Source: Acidobacteriota bacterium (GTDB lineage Bacteria; Acidobacteriota; Thermoanaerobaculia; Multivoradales; J023). From it: DNA of 64,000 bases. Under the pieces are notes generated by a model that was not told the origin of the DNA, ran no database searches, and saw nothing but the letters and a program-made list of their open reading frames with translations. Made by a program: the position numbers and the translations under genes. Of the stretch, positions 45,186-53,441 are shown one piece after another. The stretch's first letter is position 1, and the number at the start of each line of letters is the position of its first letter. Where the stretch lies: positions 1 through 64,000 of the forward strand of contig JAJCXR010000055.1 of assembly GCA_029263315.1 (NCBI GenBank). The letters run 5' to 3'.

Positions 45186-47798
45186 ATGTCGGACCCTATC
45201 GTTCTCCCGGTTCTTCCATTGCGCGATTTGGTGCTTTTTCCGGGCGTCACCATGCCGATTGCAGCCGGGCGACCGGCGACCCTGAAAGCCCTCGAAGCGG
45301 CCCAAAAGCTGCGTAACCCCTTGGTTCTAGCTGTTTCGCAGCGAACCAATACCCGCGATTTTGGTAGCGGTGATCTGTACTCGGTCGGCACCATCGCACG
45401 CATCGAACAGATTCAACGCACCCTGTCAGGTTTCCAAGTTCTGCTGCACGGCCAGCAGCGCGGCACCGCCGTGCGCTACGAGCAGCACGCCGCTGGCTAC
45501 ATGCAAGCGACGGTGCGTGAGCTGGCAGAAGTTCCACCTTCCGACGGCGGCGACCCAGCTTTCCAGGCCCTTTACCGCGAAGCTCGCCTGCGAGCCGGCG
45601 AGTTGGGGCAAAAGTCGGGTTTGCCCGACGAAACGGTAAAGCAAGTGTTGGCCGGGATCGAAGAGCCGGGACGCCTCGCTGACTTGGTGTCCGGCTATCT
45701 CGACGTGCCCCATCAGGAGCGGCAGAGGTTGCTCGAAGCCCTGTCCGTCGAGGAACGGTTGCGCCGTATTCTCATCCATGTACAACGCCAGATCGATGTG
45801 CTCGACGCCCAGGCCGACCTCAAGACCAAGGTGCAAGAAGAGCTCGGCGATCGACAGCGCGAGATGTTCTTGCGCGAGCAGCTGAAGACCATCCAGCGAG
45901 AGCTGGGGGAGGACGGCGAAGAAGACGACATGGAGGATCTGGCGGAGAAGCTGGATTCCCTCGATCTGTCACCGGAAGGCCGCAAGGAAGTCGACCGCGA
46001 GCTCAAGCGTCTGCGCCGTTTCGGCCGCGAAGCCATGGAGGCGCAAGTCATTCGCACGTTCCTCGAAACGGTGGCCGAGCTGCCGTGGTCGGAGCGTAGC
46101 GAGGAGCGTCTGGACTTGACGGAGGCGGCTACCATTTTGGAGGAAGACCACTACGGCCTGGCCGAGGTGAAGGACCGTATCCTCGAGTTCCTGGCGGTGC
46201 GCCAGTTACACAATGCCCAGTTGGATGAGGAAGAGGCCGCGGCGAAAGCCGCCGATGAGGCCAAGGCTGAGAATGCCGATGCCGAGGTCGAAGCGAAGAC
46301 AGAGGCGAGCGTCGAGGCTTCCGAAGCCGCTTCCGATGCTGCAAGCACTGACGCTGTGGCTCCCGAGGTCGCAGCATCGGACGACGAGGACGATACGGAA
46401 GACAATCTGAGCGCCGAGAGCTCTTCGGAGAGCTTCCGGGCGCCGATCCTTCTCTTTGTTGGTCCTCCCGGCGTCGGCAAGACGTCCTTGGCCAAGTCCA
46501 TCGCCCGGGCCATGGGTCGTAAGTACGTCCGTATCTCCCTCGGTGGAGCCCGCGACGAAGCGGATATCCGAGGCCATCGTCGGACCTACGTCGGTGCCAT
46601 GCCGGGGCGCATCATCAAGGGCATGAAGCAGGCGGGGACCAAGAATCCCGTCTTCCTGCTCGACGAGATCGACAAGTTGGGAACCTCCTTCCAAGGGGAC
46701 CCGGCCAGTGCCTTGCTCGAGGTCTTGGACCCGGCGCAGAACGATTCCTTCACCGATCACTACATGGGCATTCCCTATGATCTCAGTGAAGTCTTCTTCA
46801 TCTGTACCGCCAACTTCCTGCAGAACATTCCGGCGCCTTTGCTCGATCGCATGGAAATGATCGAGTTCAGTGGTTACACCGAGCGGGAAAAGCACGAAAT
46901 CGCCCGCCAGTACTTGATTCCACGACAGGTGCGGCGCAATGGGCTGCGTGAAGGGCAGTTGGAGATCGAAGGGGATGGGTTGCGCAGGGTTATTTCCGAG
47001 TTCACCCGCGAAGCGGGGGTGCGTCAGCTGGAGCGCGAGATCGGACGCTTGGCGCGCAAGGTGGCGCGACGCATCGCCAGCAAGGAGCTGGAGCACGTGG
47101 AGGTCGACGGTAAGGTTGTCGGCGACCTGCTCGGGCGCCCTAAGGTGCATCCCGAGAAGAAGGCCGATTGGGATCAAGTGGGCGTTGCCACCGGCATGTA
47201 CTACACGCCGACCGGCGGCGACATCATGTTCGTCGAGGCCAGTACCATGAAGGGCAAGGGGGATTTGGTATTGACCGGTCAGCTCGGGGACGTCATGAAG
47301 GAATCGGCTCGGGCCGCCTGGTCTTACGCTCGATCCCACGCCGATGGTCTGCACATCGAGCCCAGTAGCTTCGAGAGCGACGTGCATGTCCATGTACCGG
47401 CCGGGGCCATCCCCAAGGACGGTCCGTCCGCCGGCATCACCATGGCCACGGCATTGGTGTCCAGCCTGTCCGGGCGTCCGGTACGCCATGATCTGGCGAT
47501 GACCGGTGAGATTACTCTCAACGGCCGTGTCCTGCCCATCGGCGGTGTCAAGGAGAAGATCCTCGGCGGTGTGCGGGCCGGCATCCGGACCTTCATCCTG
47601 CCGGCCGACAACGAGCGGGACCTCGAGGACATCCCCGAGGAGGTTCGGCAGCAGATCACGGTGATTCCGGTCAAGGAGCTCGGCGAGGTCTTGGCGATGG
47701 CGTTGCGAGACGCCTCGTTCCGCAAGGGACGTCTGCTATTCGGCGATCAACGGCCGGAGGACGTGGTGCCCTTGTCCACCAGTCCGTTACAGCACTGA
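45186..47798 (+). CDS. lon: ATP-dependent protease Lon with an unusual linker insertion
   Basis: 870 residues from the ATG at 45186 (AGAGGA about 9 bases upstream). N domain (VLPVLPLRDLVLFPGVTMPI at the start), helical region with DRQREMFLREQLKTIQRELG, AAA+ module with Walker A GPPGVGKT (about 426-433) and FLLDEIDKLG, then the peptidase domain with catalytic Ser 748 in PKDGPSAG and Lys near 789-791 in GGVKEKILGG. Between the helical region and Walker A (about 340-418) lies a low-complexity stretch rich in Ala, Glu, Asp and Ser, where Lon normally has only a short linker. Lon removes misfolded and regulatory proteins. Single gene, ended by a strong terminator. Confidence 0.95.
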   Translation: MSDPIVLPVLPLRDLVLFPGVTMPIAAGRPATLKALEAAQKLRNPLVLAVSQRTNTRDFGSGDLYSVGTIARIEQIQRTLSGFQVLLHGQQRGTAVRYEQHAAGYMQATVRELAEVPPSDGGDPAFQALYREARLRAGELGQKSGLPDETVKQVLAGIEEPGRLADLVSGYLDVPHQERQRLLEALSVEERLRRILIHVQRQIDVLDAQADLKTKVQEELGDRQREMFLREQLKTIQRELGEDGEEDDMEDLAEKLDSLDLSPEGRKEVDRELKRLRRFGREAMEAQVIRTFLETVAELPWSERSEERLDLTEAATILEEDHYGLAEVKDRILEFLAVRQLHNAQLDEEEAAAKAADEAKAENADAEVEAKTEASVEASEAASDAASTDAVAPEVAASDDEDDTEDNLSAESSSESFRAPILLFVGPPGVGKTSLAKSIARAMGRKYVRISLGGARDEADIRGHRRTYVGAMPGRIIKGMKQAGTKNPVFLLDEIDKLGTSFQGDPASALLEVLDPAQNDSFTDHYMGIPYDLSEVFFICTANFLQNIPAPLLDRMEMIEFSGYTEREKHEIARQYLIPRQVRRNGLREGQLEIEGDGLRRVISEFTREAGVRQLEREIGRLARKVARRIASKELEHVEVDGKVVGDLLGRPKVHPEKKADWDQVGVATGMYYTPTGGDIMFVEASTMKGKGDLVLTGQLGDVMKESARAAWSYARSHADGLHIEPSSFESDVHVHVPAGAIPKDGPSAGITMATALVSSLSGRPVRHDLAMTGEITLNGRVLPIGGVKEKILGGVRAGIRTFILPADNERDLEDIPEEVRQQITVIPVKELGEVLAMALRDASFRKGRLLFGDQRPEDVVPLSTSPLQH

Positions 47799-47866
47799 TC
47801 GACACACAGCTGGCCGAGGCGTGGGTTTGGGGGTTTGCCCTCCATCACTGCCTCGGTTGACCGCCT

Positions 47867-47901
47867 ACGCCCCTTGGGGAGTCGTCCTCCCCAAGGGGCG
47901 T
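47867..47901 (+). terminator. Strong hairpin terminator after lon
   Basis: Perfect 14-bp stem ACGCCCCTTGGGGA / TCCCCAAGGGGCGT with a 7-base loop, then TTCTG. 68 bases after the lon stop. Confidence 0.85.
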
Positions 47902-48050
47902 TCTGCGTTCTGTGACATGCTCCCCAGCCTTCTCCACGAGGTTCTCGGCCTCGGCTTGCAACCAAGGTGGCACGGCTTCCGTAACTGAAGGCATTCCTGG
48001 GACCAGCAGAGCCAGCCCCGAACCCGCCCATCGACTGAATCCGAGCATTT

Positions 48051-49451
48051 ATGAACAAGACGCCGCCGGCCTTCGACCGGATCATCACCGAAGGTCCGAT
48101 CCGAAAAGCCGTTTGGAGCCTGGCATGGCCCACCATGTTGCAAAACATCGTGGCCGGTTTGCAGGGCCTGATCGATCACGCCATGGTCGGCCACTACGTG
48201 GGGTTTGTCGGCAACGCCGCCATCGGTGTGAGCTGGCAAATATTTGTCGTCGTGGTGGTCTTTTTGAGCTCCGTCTTTTCCGGTATGGGAGTGCTGGTGG
48301 CCCGCTTCGCTGGGGCCGGAGACGGTGACAAGGTCAACCGAGTGGTACTGCAGGGGGTGCTGATCTCGACCTTCTTGGGGGTCGGGGTGTTTGCGCCGGC
48401 GGGCTATTTTCTGGCGCCCACGTTGCTCGATCTGGTCAACGCGGAGCCGGCTGTGCAATCGGAAGCCTTGCCCTACCTGCGGATTCTCTTCGTCTTCAGC
48501 CTCGGCATGATGCACTTCTTCATGATCGGTGGGGCCTTGAGGGCAGCCGGGGACTCCCGCACCCCGATGCGCTTGGGCATCCTCTTGACGGTGCTCAACA
48601 TCACTCTCAATGTCATCCTGATCCGGGGTCTGGGGCCGATCCCGGCCCTGGGGACAAGCGGCGCTGCCATCGGCACGGCCTTGTCCAGTGGCATCGTCGC
48701 CGTCGTTGCGTTCTATTGGCTATTTTCAGATCGCCTGGTGGTGCGGTTGGCGTCGGTGGCCAGCTGGCGTCCCCAATGGCCGATCATCGGCTCCATCTTC
48801 CGCTTCGGTCTGCCGACCGGATTTCAAGGCATCGCCATGAACTTGGGCGGTGTATTGATGATCCGTTATGTCGGCTCGCTGCCCCAGAGCGCCGAAGCTC
48901 AGGCGGCCTTTGCGGTGGGATATTCGCAGCTCTTCTCTTTGATCACCTGGACCTCCACCGCCTTGATGGCCGCCGCCGCCACCGTCGCCGGGCAGAATCT
49001 CGGGGCGCAACAGCCGGACAGGGCGGCCCAGGCGCCGTTCACTTCGACCTTAGTGGGGATGACCGTGGCGCTTCCCATGGCCCTATTGTTTTTGGTGGTG
49101 CCTCGATTCTTGCTCGGGATCTTCGGAATGGAGGACGCGGGGGTCCTCGCTGTTGGGCAGCAGCTCTTGGCCTATTTGAGCCTGTCGGCCCTCTTCGTAA
49201 CCGCCGCCTTGGCCTACACCGGTGCGCTCCAGGGTACCGGCGATACCCGCAGCCCGCTTTACATATCGCTGGTCTCCCAGCTCGTCTTGCCGCTGAGTCT
49301 GGTGGCTATCCTCGACGCGACGCACGGGCTCACGGCGACGGATATCTGGATGGCCATCGTCCTCGGACACTTCACCCGCTGTGTGCTGTCGGTCGGCCGC
49401 TTCCGCCAAGGCAAGTGGCGCGATATCGATGTCTCCATCGGCGTCGCTTGA
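48051..49451 (+). CDS. MATE-family efflux transporter
   Basis: 466 residues with twelve hydrophobic segments in two halves. The start FDRIITEGPIRKAVWSLAWP and TMLQNIVAGLQGLIDHAMVG is the classic MATE beginning; ALGTSGAAIGTALSSGI and GALRAAGDSRTPM are further landmarks, with AYTGALQGTGDTRSPL as the matching element in the second half. Probably exports cationic compounds using a sodium or proton gradient. Single gene, convergent with the anti-sigma gene 12 bases away. Confidence 0.92.
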   Translation: MNKTPPAFDRIITEGPIRKAVWSLAWPTMLQNIVAGLQGLIDHAMVGHYVGFVGNAAIGVSWQIFVVVVVFLSSVFSGMGVLVARFAGAGDGDKVNRVVLQGVLISTFLGVGVFAPAGYFLAPTLLDLVNAEPAVQSEALPYLRILFVFSLGMMHFFMIGGALRAAGDSRTPMRLGILLTVLNITLNVILIRGLGPIPALGTSGAAIGTALSSGIVAVVAFYWLFSDRLVVRLASVASWRPQWPIIGSIFRFGLPTGFQGIAMNLGGVLMIRYVGSLPQSAEAQAAFAVGYSQLFSLITWTSTALMAAAATVAGQNLGAQQPDRAAQAPFTSTLVGMTVALPMALLFLVVPRFLLGIFGMEDAGVLAVGQQLLAYLSLSALFVTAALAYTGALQGTGDTRSPLYISLVSQLVLPLSLVAILDATHGLTATDIWMAIVLGHFTRCVLSVGRFRQGKWRDIDVSIGVA

Positions 49452-49463
49452 GGGCGTATCCGC

Positions 49464-49916
49464 TCAAGGCGCTGGCGGTTCCTCAGGAACCTCGGGCTCG
49501 GCCGGTGCGGAGGGCACGGGTTGGTCACCAAAGGTCACGGGAATGGTGGTGTTTTGAGAGCGTGCCAGGGTGTTGAGGAAGAAGAAGGTGATCAACACCA
49601 GGGCGAAGACGACGGCGAACCACAGCATCAGGGACGAGCGGCGTTGAAAAGCTTCGAGACCCTCTTCGAACCGGTCGAGGGTGCCCTTGCGCTCACCCGC
49701 CAGGGCGATACGGCGGGCCACCGCCATATCGAGCGTCGGCGGCGGTGCCTGACGCTCGAGATGACGCAGGTTGGCGACCACGTTGTTGAGACCTTGCAGG
49801 CGACCATGGCACTCGCGACAGTGGTCCAAGTGAGATTCCAGGTCCGCGGTCTCTTGCTCGGCGAGCTGGCGGTCCAAGTAGGCGGAAAGAAGCTCCGCCG
49901 AAGCATGGGAGCTCAT
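49464..49916 (-). CDS. Zinc-finger anti-sigma factor
   Basis: 150 residues from the ATG at 49916, which overlaps the sigma factor stop (TCAT on the plus strand); the frame is open upstream into the sigma gene. The N-terminal zinc finger has HLDHCRECH (His29-x3-Cys33-x2-Cys36 pattern of ZAS domains). A membrane helix lies at about 97-117, and a short Pro-rich tail is predicted outside. It should hold the neighbouring ECF sigma factor inactive at the membrane. Confidence 0.9.
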   Translation of the reverse strand: MSSHASAELLSAYLDRQLAEQETADLESHLDHCRECHGRLQGLNNVVANLRHLERQAPPPTLDMAVARRIALAGERKGTLDRFEEGLEAFQRRSSLMLWFAVVFALVLITFFFLNTLARSQNTTIPVTFGDQPVPSAPAEPEVPEEPPAP

Positions 49917-50497
49917 GACGATGTCTCCAATATATGGCGTAGACGATCTCGCCCGCGGGCGATACGCGAGCGGACCGTGCCAATTCGAATCTTGAGAATG
50001 TCGGCGATCTCTTCGTAGGTCAGACCTTCGAGATCCCGCAGCACTACGGCCTCGCGAAATTTGGGTTTGAGCTGTTTCAGGGCCAGTCCAACCCGGCTGG
50101 CGGCGTCGATGGCCAGCACCTTGTCTTCGGGTCCACGGCGCCCGTCGACCAAGTGAGCCCCTTGCCCTTGATTCTCTTCGGCCAACGGTTGAGTCGGCCA
50201 CACCTTGCGTCCCAGCTTGCTACGGCAGTGGTTGACGGCAACGCGGTAGGTCCAGGTCTTGAGGCTCGAGCGACCGTTGAAGCGGGCCAGGTGGCGATAG
50301 ACGCGAATGAAGATTTCTTGCGTCAGGTCTTCCGCCTGCTCGGGTGAGCCCGACATGCGCAGGGCCAGGTTGTAGACCATGCCGAGGTAGCGCTGGTAGA
50401 CCTCTTCAAAGGCTGTCGCGTCGCCATAGGCATGGCGTTGTGCCAAGTCGAGGTCAGGGTTCGAGCTCAGTGCCGATGTCGTTGTAACTGCCGCCAT
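49913..50497 (-). CDS. RpoE-like ECF sigma factor
   Basis: 194 residues. Region 2: FEEVYQRYLGMVYNLALRM, SPEQAEDLTQEIFIRVYRHL, SSLKTWTYRVAVNHCRS. Region 4: LKQLKPKFREAVVLRDLEGL, TYEEIADILKIRIGTVRSRI. A DPDLDLAQRHAYGD lead-in is present. It is paired with the anti-sigma gene by a four-base overlap, the standard ECF regulatory unit. Envelope stress is the usual signal; the target genes are not evident here. Confidence 0.92.
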   Translation of the reverse strand: MAAVTTTSALSSNPDLDLAQRHAYGDATAFEEVYQRYLGMVYNLALRMSGSPEQAEDLTQEIFIRVYRHLARFNGRSSLKTWTYRVAVNHCRSKLGRKVWPTQPLAEENQGQGAHLVDGRRGPEDKVLAIDAASRVGLALKQLKPKFREAVVLRDLEGLTYEEIADILKIRIGTVRSRIARGRDRLRHILETSS

Positions 50498-50573
50498 GAT
50501 GTTCTCGTCGAGTGCCTTTCAACGGACGGTCGGTGAAGGGGGGCTCAGAATATTGGACTGTACCTTGGGTCTT

Positions 50574-52925
50574 CTAGTTCCCTGATCCGTTGTCTACCGG
50601 GCTCGAGCTCGTGGCGAGGAAGCGCCGGTACTGCCGCTGCAACTCTTCCCGTTGCGCCCTCCAGTGCTCGAGATGCTCTTCTTCGTCGCTCGATTCTGCG
50701 GCCTGGGCCGCCGCCAGATCCGCTTTCTCAAAGTAAAACGTCGCCGTTTCCGCGGCCATGACGGCCGCCGCCTTGCGTGCTGCCATCTGCAAATACGGAA
50801 AGGCTTCTCGCCACTGCCCGGCGTGGGATAAGTGGAAGGCCAGGGCCTCGCATTGGCGGTCCTCGGCGCCGCCCCGAGATGCCAGAACCTCGGCCAGCTG
50901 ACGATGAAGGAAGCGGCGACGGCCCGGCGACACGGCGCGGTAGATGGCTTGCTGGATACGGCGATGGGAGAACTCGAAGGTGTCGCCGGCGGTCTCGCGT
51001 CCGGAGTGCTCCGTGGCCGTTTCATTGTAGGGCGTCGACCACGAGGAGACATGACGTTGGACAAGCCAGCGCTCGAGAAGAATCTGCAATCCTAAATCGA
51101 TCACCGTCATGTGCTCCTCCTCAGCCTCCTGCAGCAGGTCGGCGGTGAATTGCTGGCCGATGATCGAGGCCAGGGTGGCCAGCCGCCGGGTGGAGCTTGG
51201 AAGATGGCTCAAGCGCTGTAGCACCAAGTGGTCGAGGGAACCGTCGACGGTCGGTGGGAGATCGTCGATCGTACGGGTCAGGCGCCACTCGCCGCTCAAT
51301 GAACGCAGAATGCCTTCGTCCCAGAGGTAGTTGATCCAGGCGGTGATGGCCACCGGTAGGCCCCCTCCCCGCTCGACCAAGAAATCCGCCAGCCCGGCGG
51401 CCTGCCGCTCGTTGACCAACGCCGCGGCGATCTCTTCACTGGCCAGGGCGTCGAGGCGCTCGAGCTCGAGGGCATGGTCGCTGCTGTCTCGGTCTTCACC
51501 CAAGCGTTCGAGCAGATTGGCTCGGCTGTTGCTGTCGCAAGTGGCGACGATCCACAGGGGATGTGGGCCGGATCGCTGAACCAGGTAGCGCAAGAGTTGT
51601 AGGCTGTCATTGTCGGCCGCGTCGAGGTCATCCAGGAAAAGGATCAGAGCGCCTGCCTCCCTGCTATCCCCGCTGCTGATGAAAAGGTCTAGGAAGCTGC
51701 CAATGCAGCTGAACAGCTTATGGCGTCCCTCGGTCCCTTCGACCGCCGCGGCCGGAGCACCCAGGAGGTCAGCCAGGTCGGGTAGCAGACGGGCGACCTC
51801 CTGCAAGACCTTCGTGGAGACCATTTCGAGGCTGAATTCGACATCGCCGGTATGGGAGCTGAAGGCGTTCTGGAGCACCTGTGCGATGGGTTGATAGGGG
51901 CGAGGAATCGCTTCGTCACAGCGCCCCTTGAGCACCGTCGTGCCCGATCGAGAGCTGACGGAGTCGAGAAAAGAGCGCACTAGGCGGGTCTTGCCGACAC
52001 CGGGCTCGCCACAGACCAAGGTCGCATGACGACCGGAATCCAGGGCCTGTCGCCATTGCTCTTCCAATTGCTCAAAAGGCGAGCGTCGGCCGACCAATGG
52101 CAGCAAGGGGCCGACGGGTTCACCTTCTTCGGGCTTGATGGCGTCGCGCTCGCCTTCAGATAGGGCTACGGCGAGGATTTTTTGGGTTTCGGCGCTGGGC
52201 TCGATACCCAGCTCTTCGTCGAGGAGGTGGCGTAGGGTCTCGTATTGAGCCACCGCCCGACTGCGTCGTCCAGAGTAGCCGTAGAGCTGGATGAGATAGC
52301 CGTGGGCCTCCTCCGACAGCGGATCGATGGTCGCTAGACGGTGGGCGAAGCGTGTCCCCAAGCGGATTTCTCCACGCGCCAGATAGCATTCGACCAGGGT
52401 TCTGTAGACGTTCGCCGCCTGCTCCCGCAACTGCGTCCGTTCGTGGCTCAGCCAATGCTCGAACTCAGAGCTGTCCTTGATCGAAAAGGCCTGCAGCAGG
52501 TCGCCACGGTAAACTCCTGCCGCCTCCGCCAAGTAGTGCGGGTCGACACGATCTTCGAACAGACCCCGCTGGCGGGATTTGTGGAACTCGTCGACATCGA
52601 ACCAGATCGAGAGCCGGGGGTGAAAGGCGATGTGATCGCGGTCGGCCAAGACGGCTTCCGTTTGATCATCGATGGCCGGCAGGACTCGTTTGAGGTTGTA
52701 AACGGCCTGCCGGAGATTGCGCCGCGCCGCCTCTTCTTCCTTCTCGGGCCAAAGCAGCGAGGCTAGGCGGTCACGGCTCGACCTCCGATCCCTGTGAAAG
52801 AGCAGGAAGACGAGCAGAGCACGGACCTTCTGCGACTCGAAGCCGTCCAACGTGCGATCCCCGAGCCGGACTTCAAATCCGCCAAGGCATCGGATGGTGA
52901 GGCGAGCGATCAAGGGCTTCTCCAC
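50574..52925 (-). CDS. BTAD/SARP-type transcriptional regulator with AAA ATPase
   Basis: 783 residues. N-terminal winged helix (about 8-95; RLTIRCLGGFEVRLG, QKVRALLVFLLFHRDR), bacterial transcriptional activation domain (about 100-255; YRGDLLQAF, IDPLSEEAHGYLIQLYG, YETLRHLLDEELGIEPS), then a STAND-like ATPase with Walker A CGEPGVGKTRLV near 302-313 and ILFLDDLDAADNDSLQLL. A helical C-terminal part follows with weak TPR character. Such proteins sense signals through the ATPase and activate transcription. Same strand as the ECF pair, 76 bases upstream of it, so it may control it. Confidence 0.88.
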   Translation of the reverse strand: MEKPLIARLTIRCLGGFEVRLGDRTLDGFESQKVRALLVFLLFHRDRRSSRDRLASLLWPEKEEEAARRNLRQAVYNLKRVLPAIDDQTEAVLADRDHIAFHPRLSIWFDVDEFHKSRQRGLFEDRVDPHYLAEAAGVYRGDLLQAFSIKDSSEFEHWLSHERTQLREQAANVYRTLVECYLARGEIRLGTRFAHRLATIDPLSEEAHGYLIQLYGYSGRRSRAVAQYETLRHLLDEELGIEPSAETQKILAVALSEGERDAIKPEEGEPVGPLLPLVGRRSPFEQLEEQWRQALDSGRHATLVCGEPGVGKTRLVRSFLDSVSSRSGTTVLKGRCDEAIPRPYQPIAQVLQNAFSSHTGDVEFSLEMVSTKVLQEVARLLPDLADLLGAPAAAVEGTEGRHKLFSCIGSFLDLFISSGDSREAGALILFLDDLDAADNDSLQLLRYLVQRSGPHPLWIVATCDSNSRANLLERLGEDRDSSDHALELERLDALASEEIAAALVNERQAAGLADFLVERGGGLPVAITAWINYLWDEGILRSLSGEWRLTRTIDDLPPTVDGSLDHLVLQRLSHLPSSTRRLATLASIIGQQFTADLLQEAEEEHMTVIDLGLQILLERWLVQRHVSSWSTPYNETATEHSGRETAGDTFEFSHRRIQQAIYRAVSPGRRRFLHRQLAEVLASRGGAEDRQCEALAFHLSHAGQWREAFPYLQMAARKAAAVMAAETATFYFEKADLAAAQAAESSDEEEHLEHWRAQREELQRQYRRFLATSSSPVDNGSGN

Positions 52926-53441
52926 GAGATCGCCTGGTCGGAAAGAGGCCGCGGTGCATCGATTCGGCGACTCCCTCTGATATACAGAACGTTCTCCTCT
53001 AGGAAAGAAAAATCATTGTGGCACGCCGCGAGCACGACTTGAGCCTAATCGGAAAAGAATCAAAAATCGAGCCCCGCCCTGACGCTTTCCTGACGCCCCT
53101 ATTAGAGACTGAGCATCGGAGGAGAAGTGCTCTCCGGGTGTCATTGAATGGGCTGCTAGAAACTTCAAGGCACCGAAGAGCGCCCGAGCTGGCTCCGATG
53201 AGCTGGCTCCGATGAGCTTCCGATGAGCTGGCTCCGATGAGCTAAAGACATCGTCCTCCGCGGTCCCAGTGGAAAGTTCTAACGAGGCGTAATGCGGTTC
53301 GTAAGGCTTCCGGGTAATACTTCCTCGAACAGAGTCGGAAGTGCACCGCTATCAGTCTTGAATTCACTTGATTTGCCCGTACCGGCGCTTGCCGGTAGTT
53401 ATTCGGACTTCAGCAGCTTCGACGAGACAGGAATGAGCACC
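52926..53441. other. Intergenic region with a short tandem repeat
   Basis: About 515 bases between the divergent BTAD regulator and the secreted protein gene. The only clear structure is the repeat at 53186-53238. Open frames here (for example 53018-53215) have no recognisable composition. Promoters of both flanking genes must lie here. Confidence 0.5.
53186..53238. repeat. Tandem repeat of GAGCTGGCTCCGAT
   Basis: Three full 14-bp copies (53186-53199, 53200-53213, 53225-53238) with a shortened 11-bp copy (GAGCTTCCGAT) between the second and third. Probably a slippage product; could also be a regulator-binding array. Confidence 0.7.

Noticed and set aside
53292..53432. Longer start for the triple-repeat secreted protein
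   Set aside because: The signal peptide begins only after 53442; the upstream codons would bury it behind 50 non-conserved residues.
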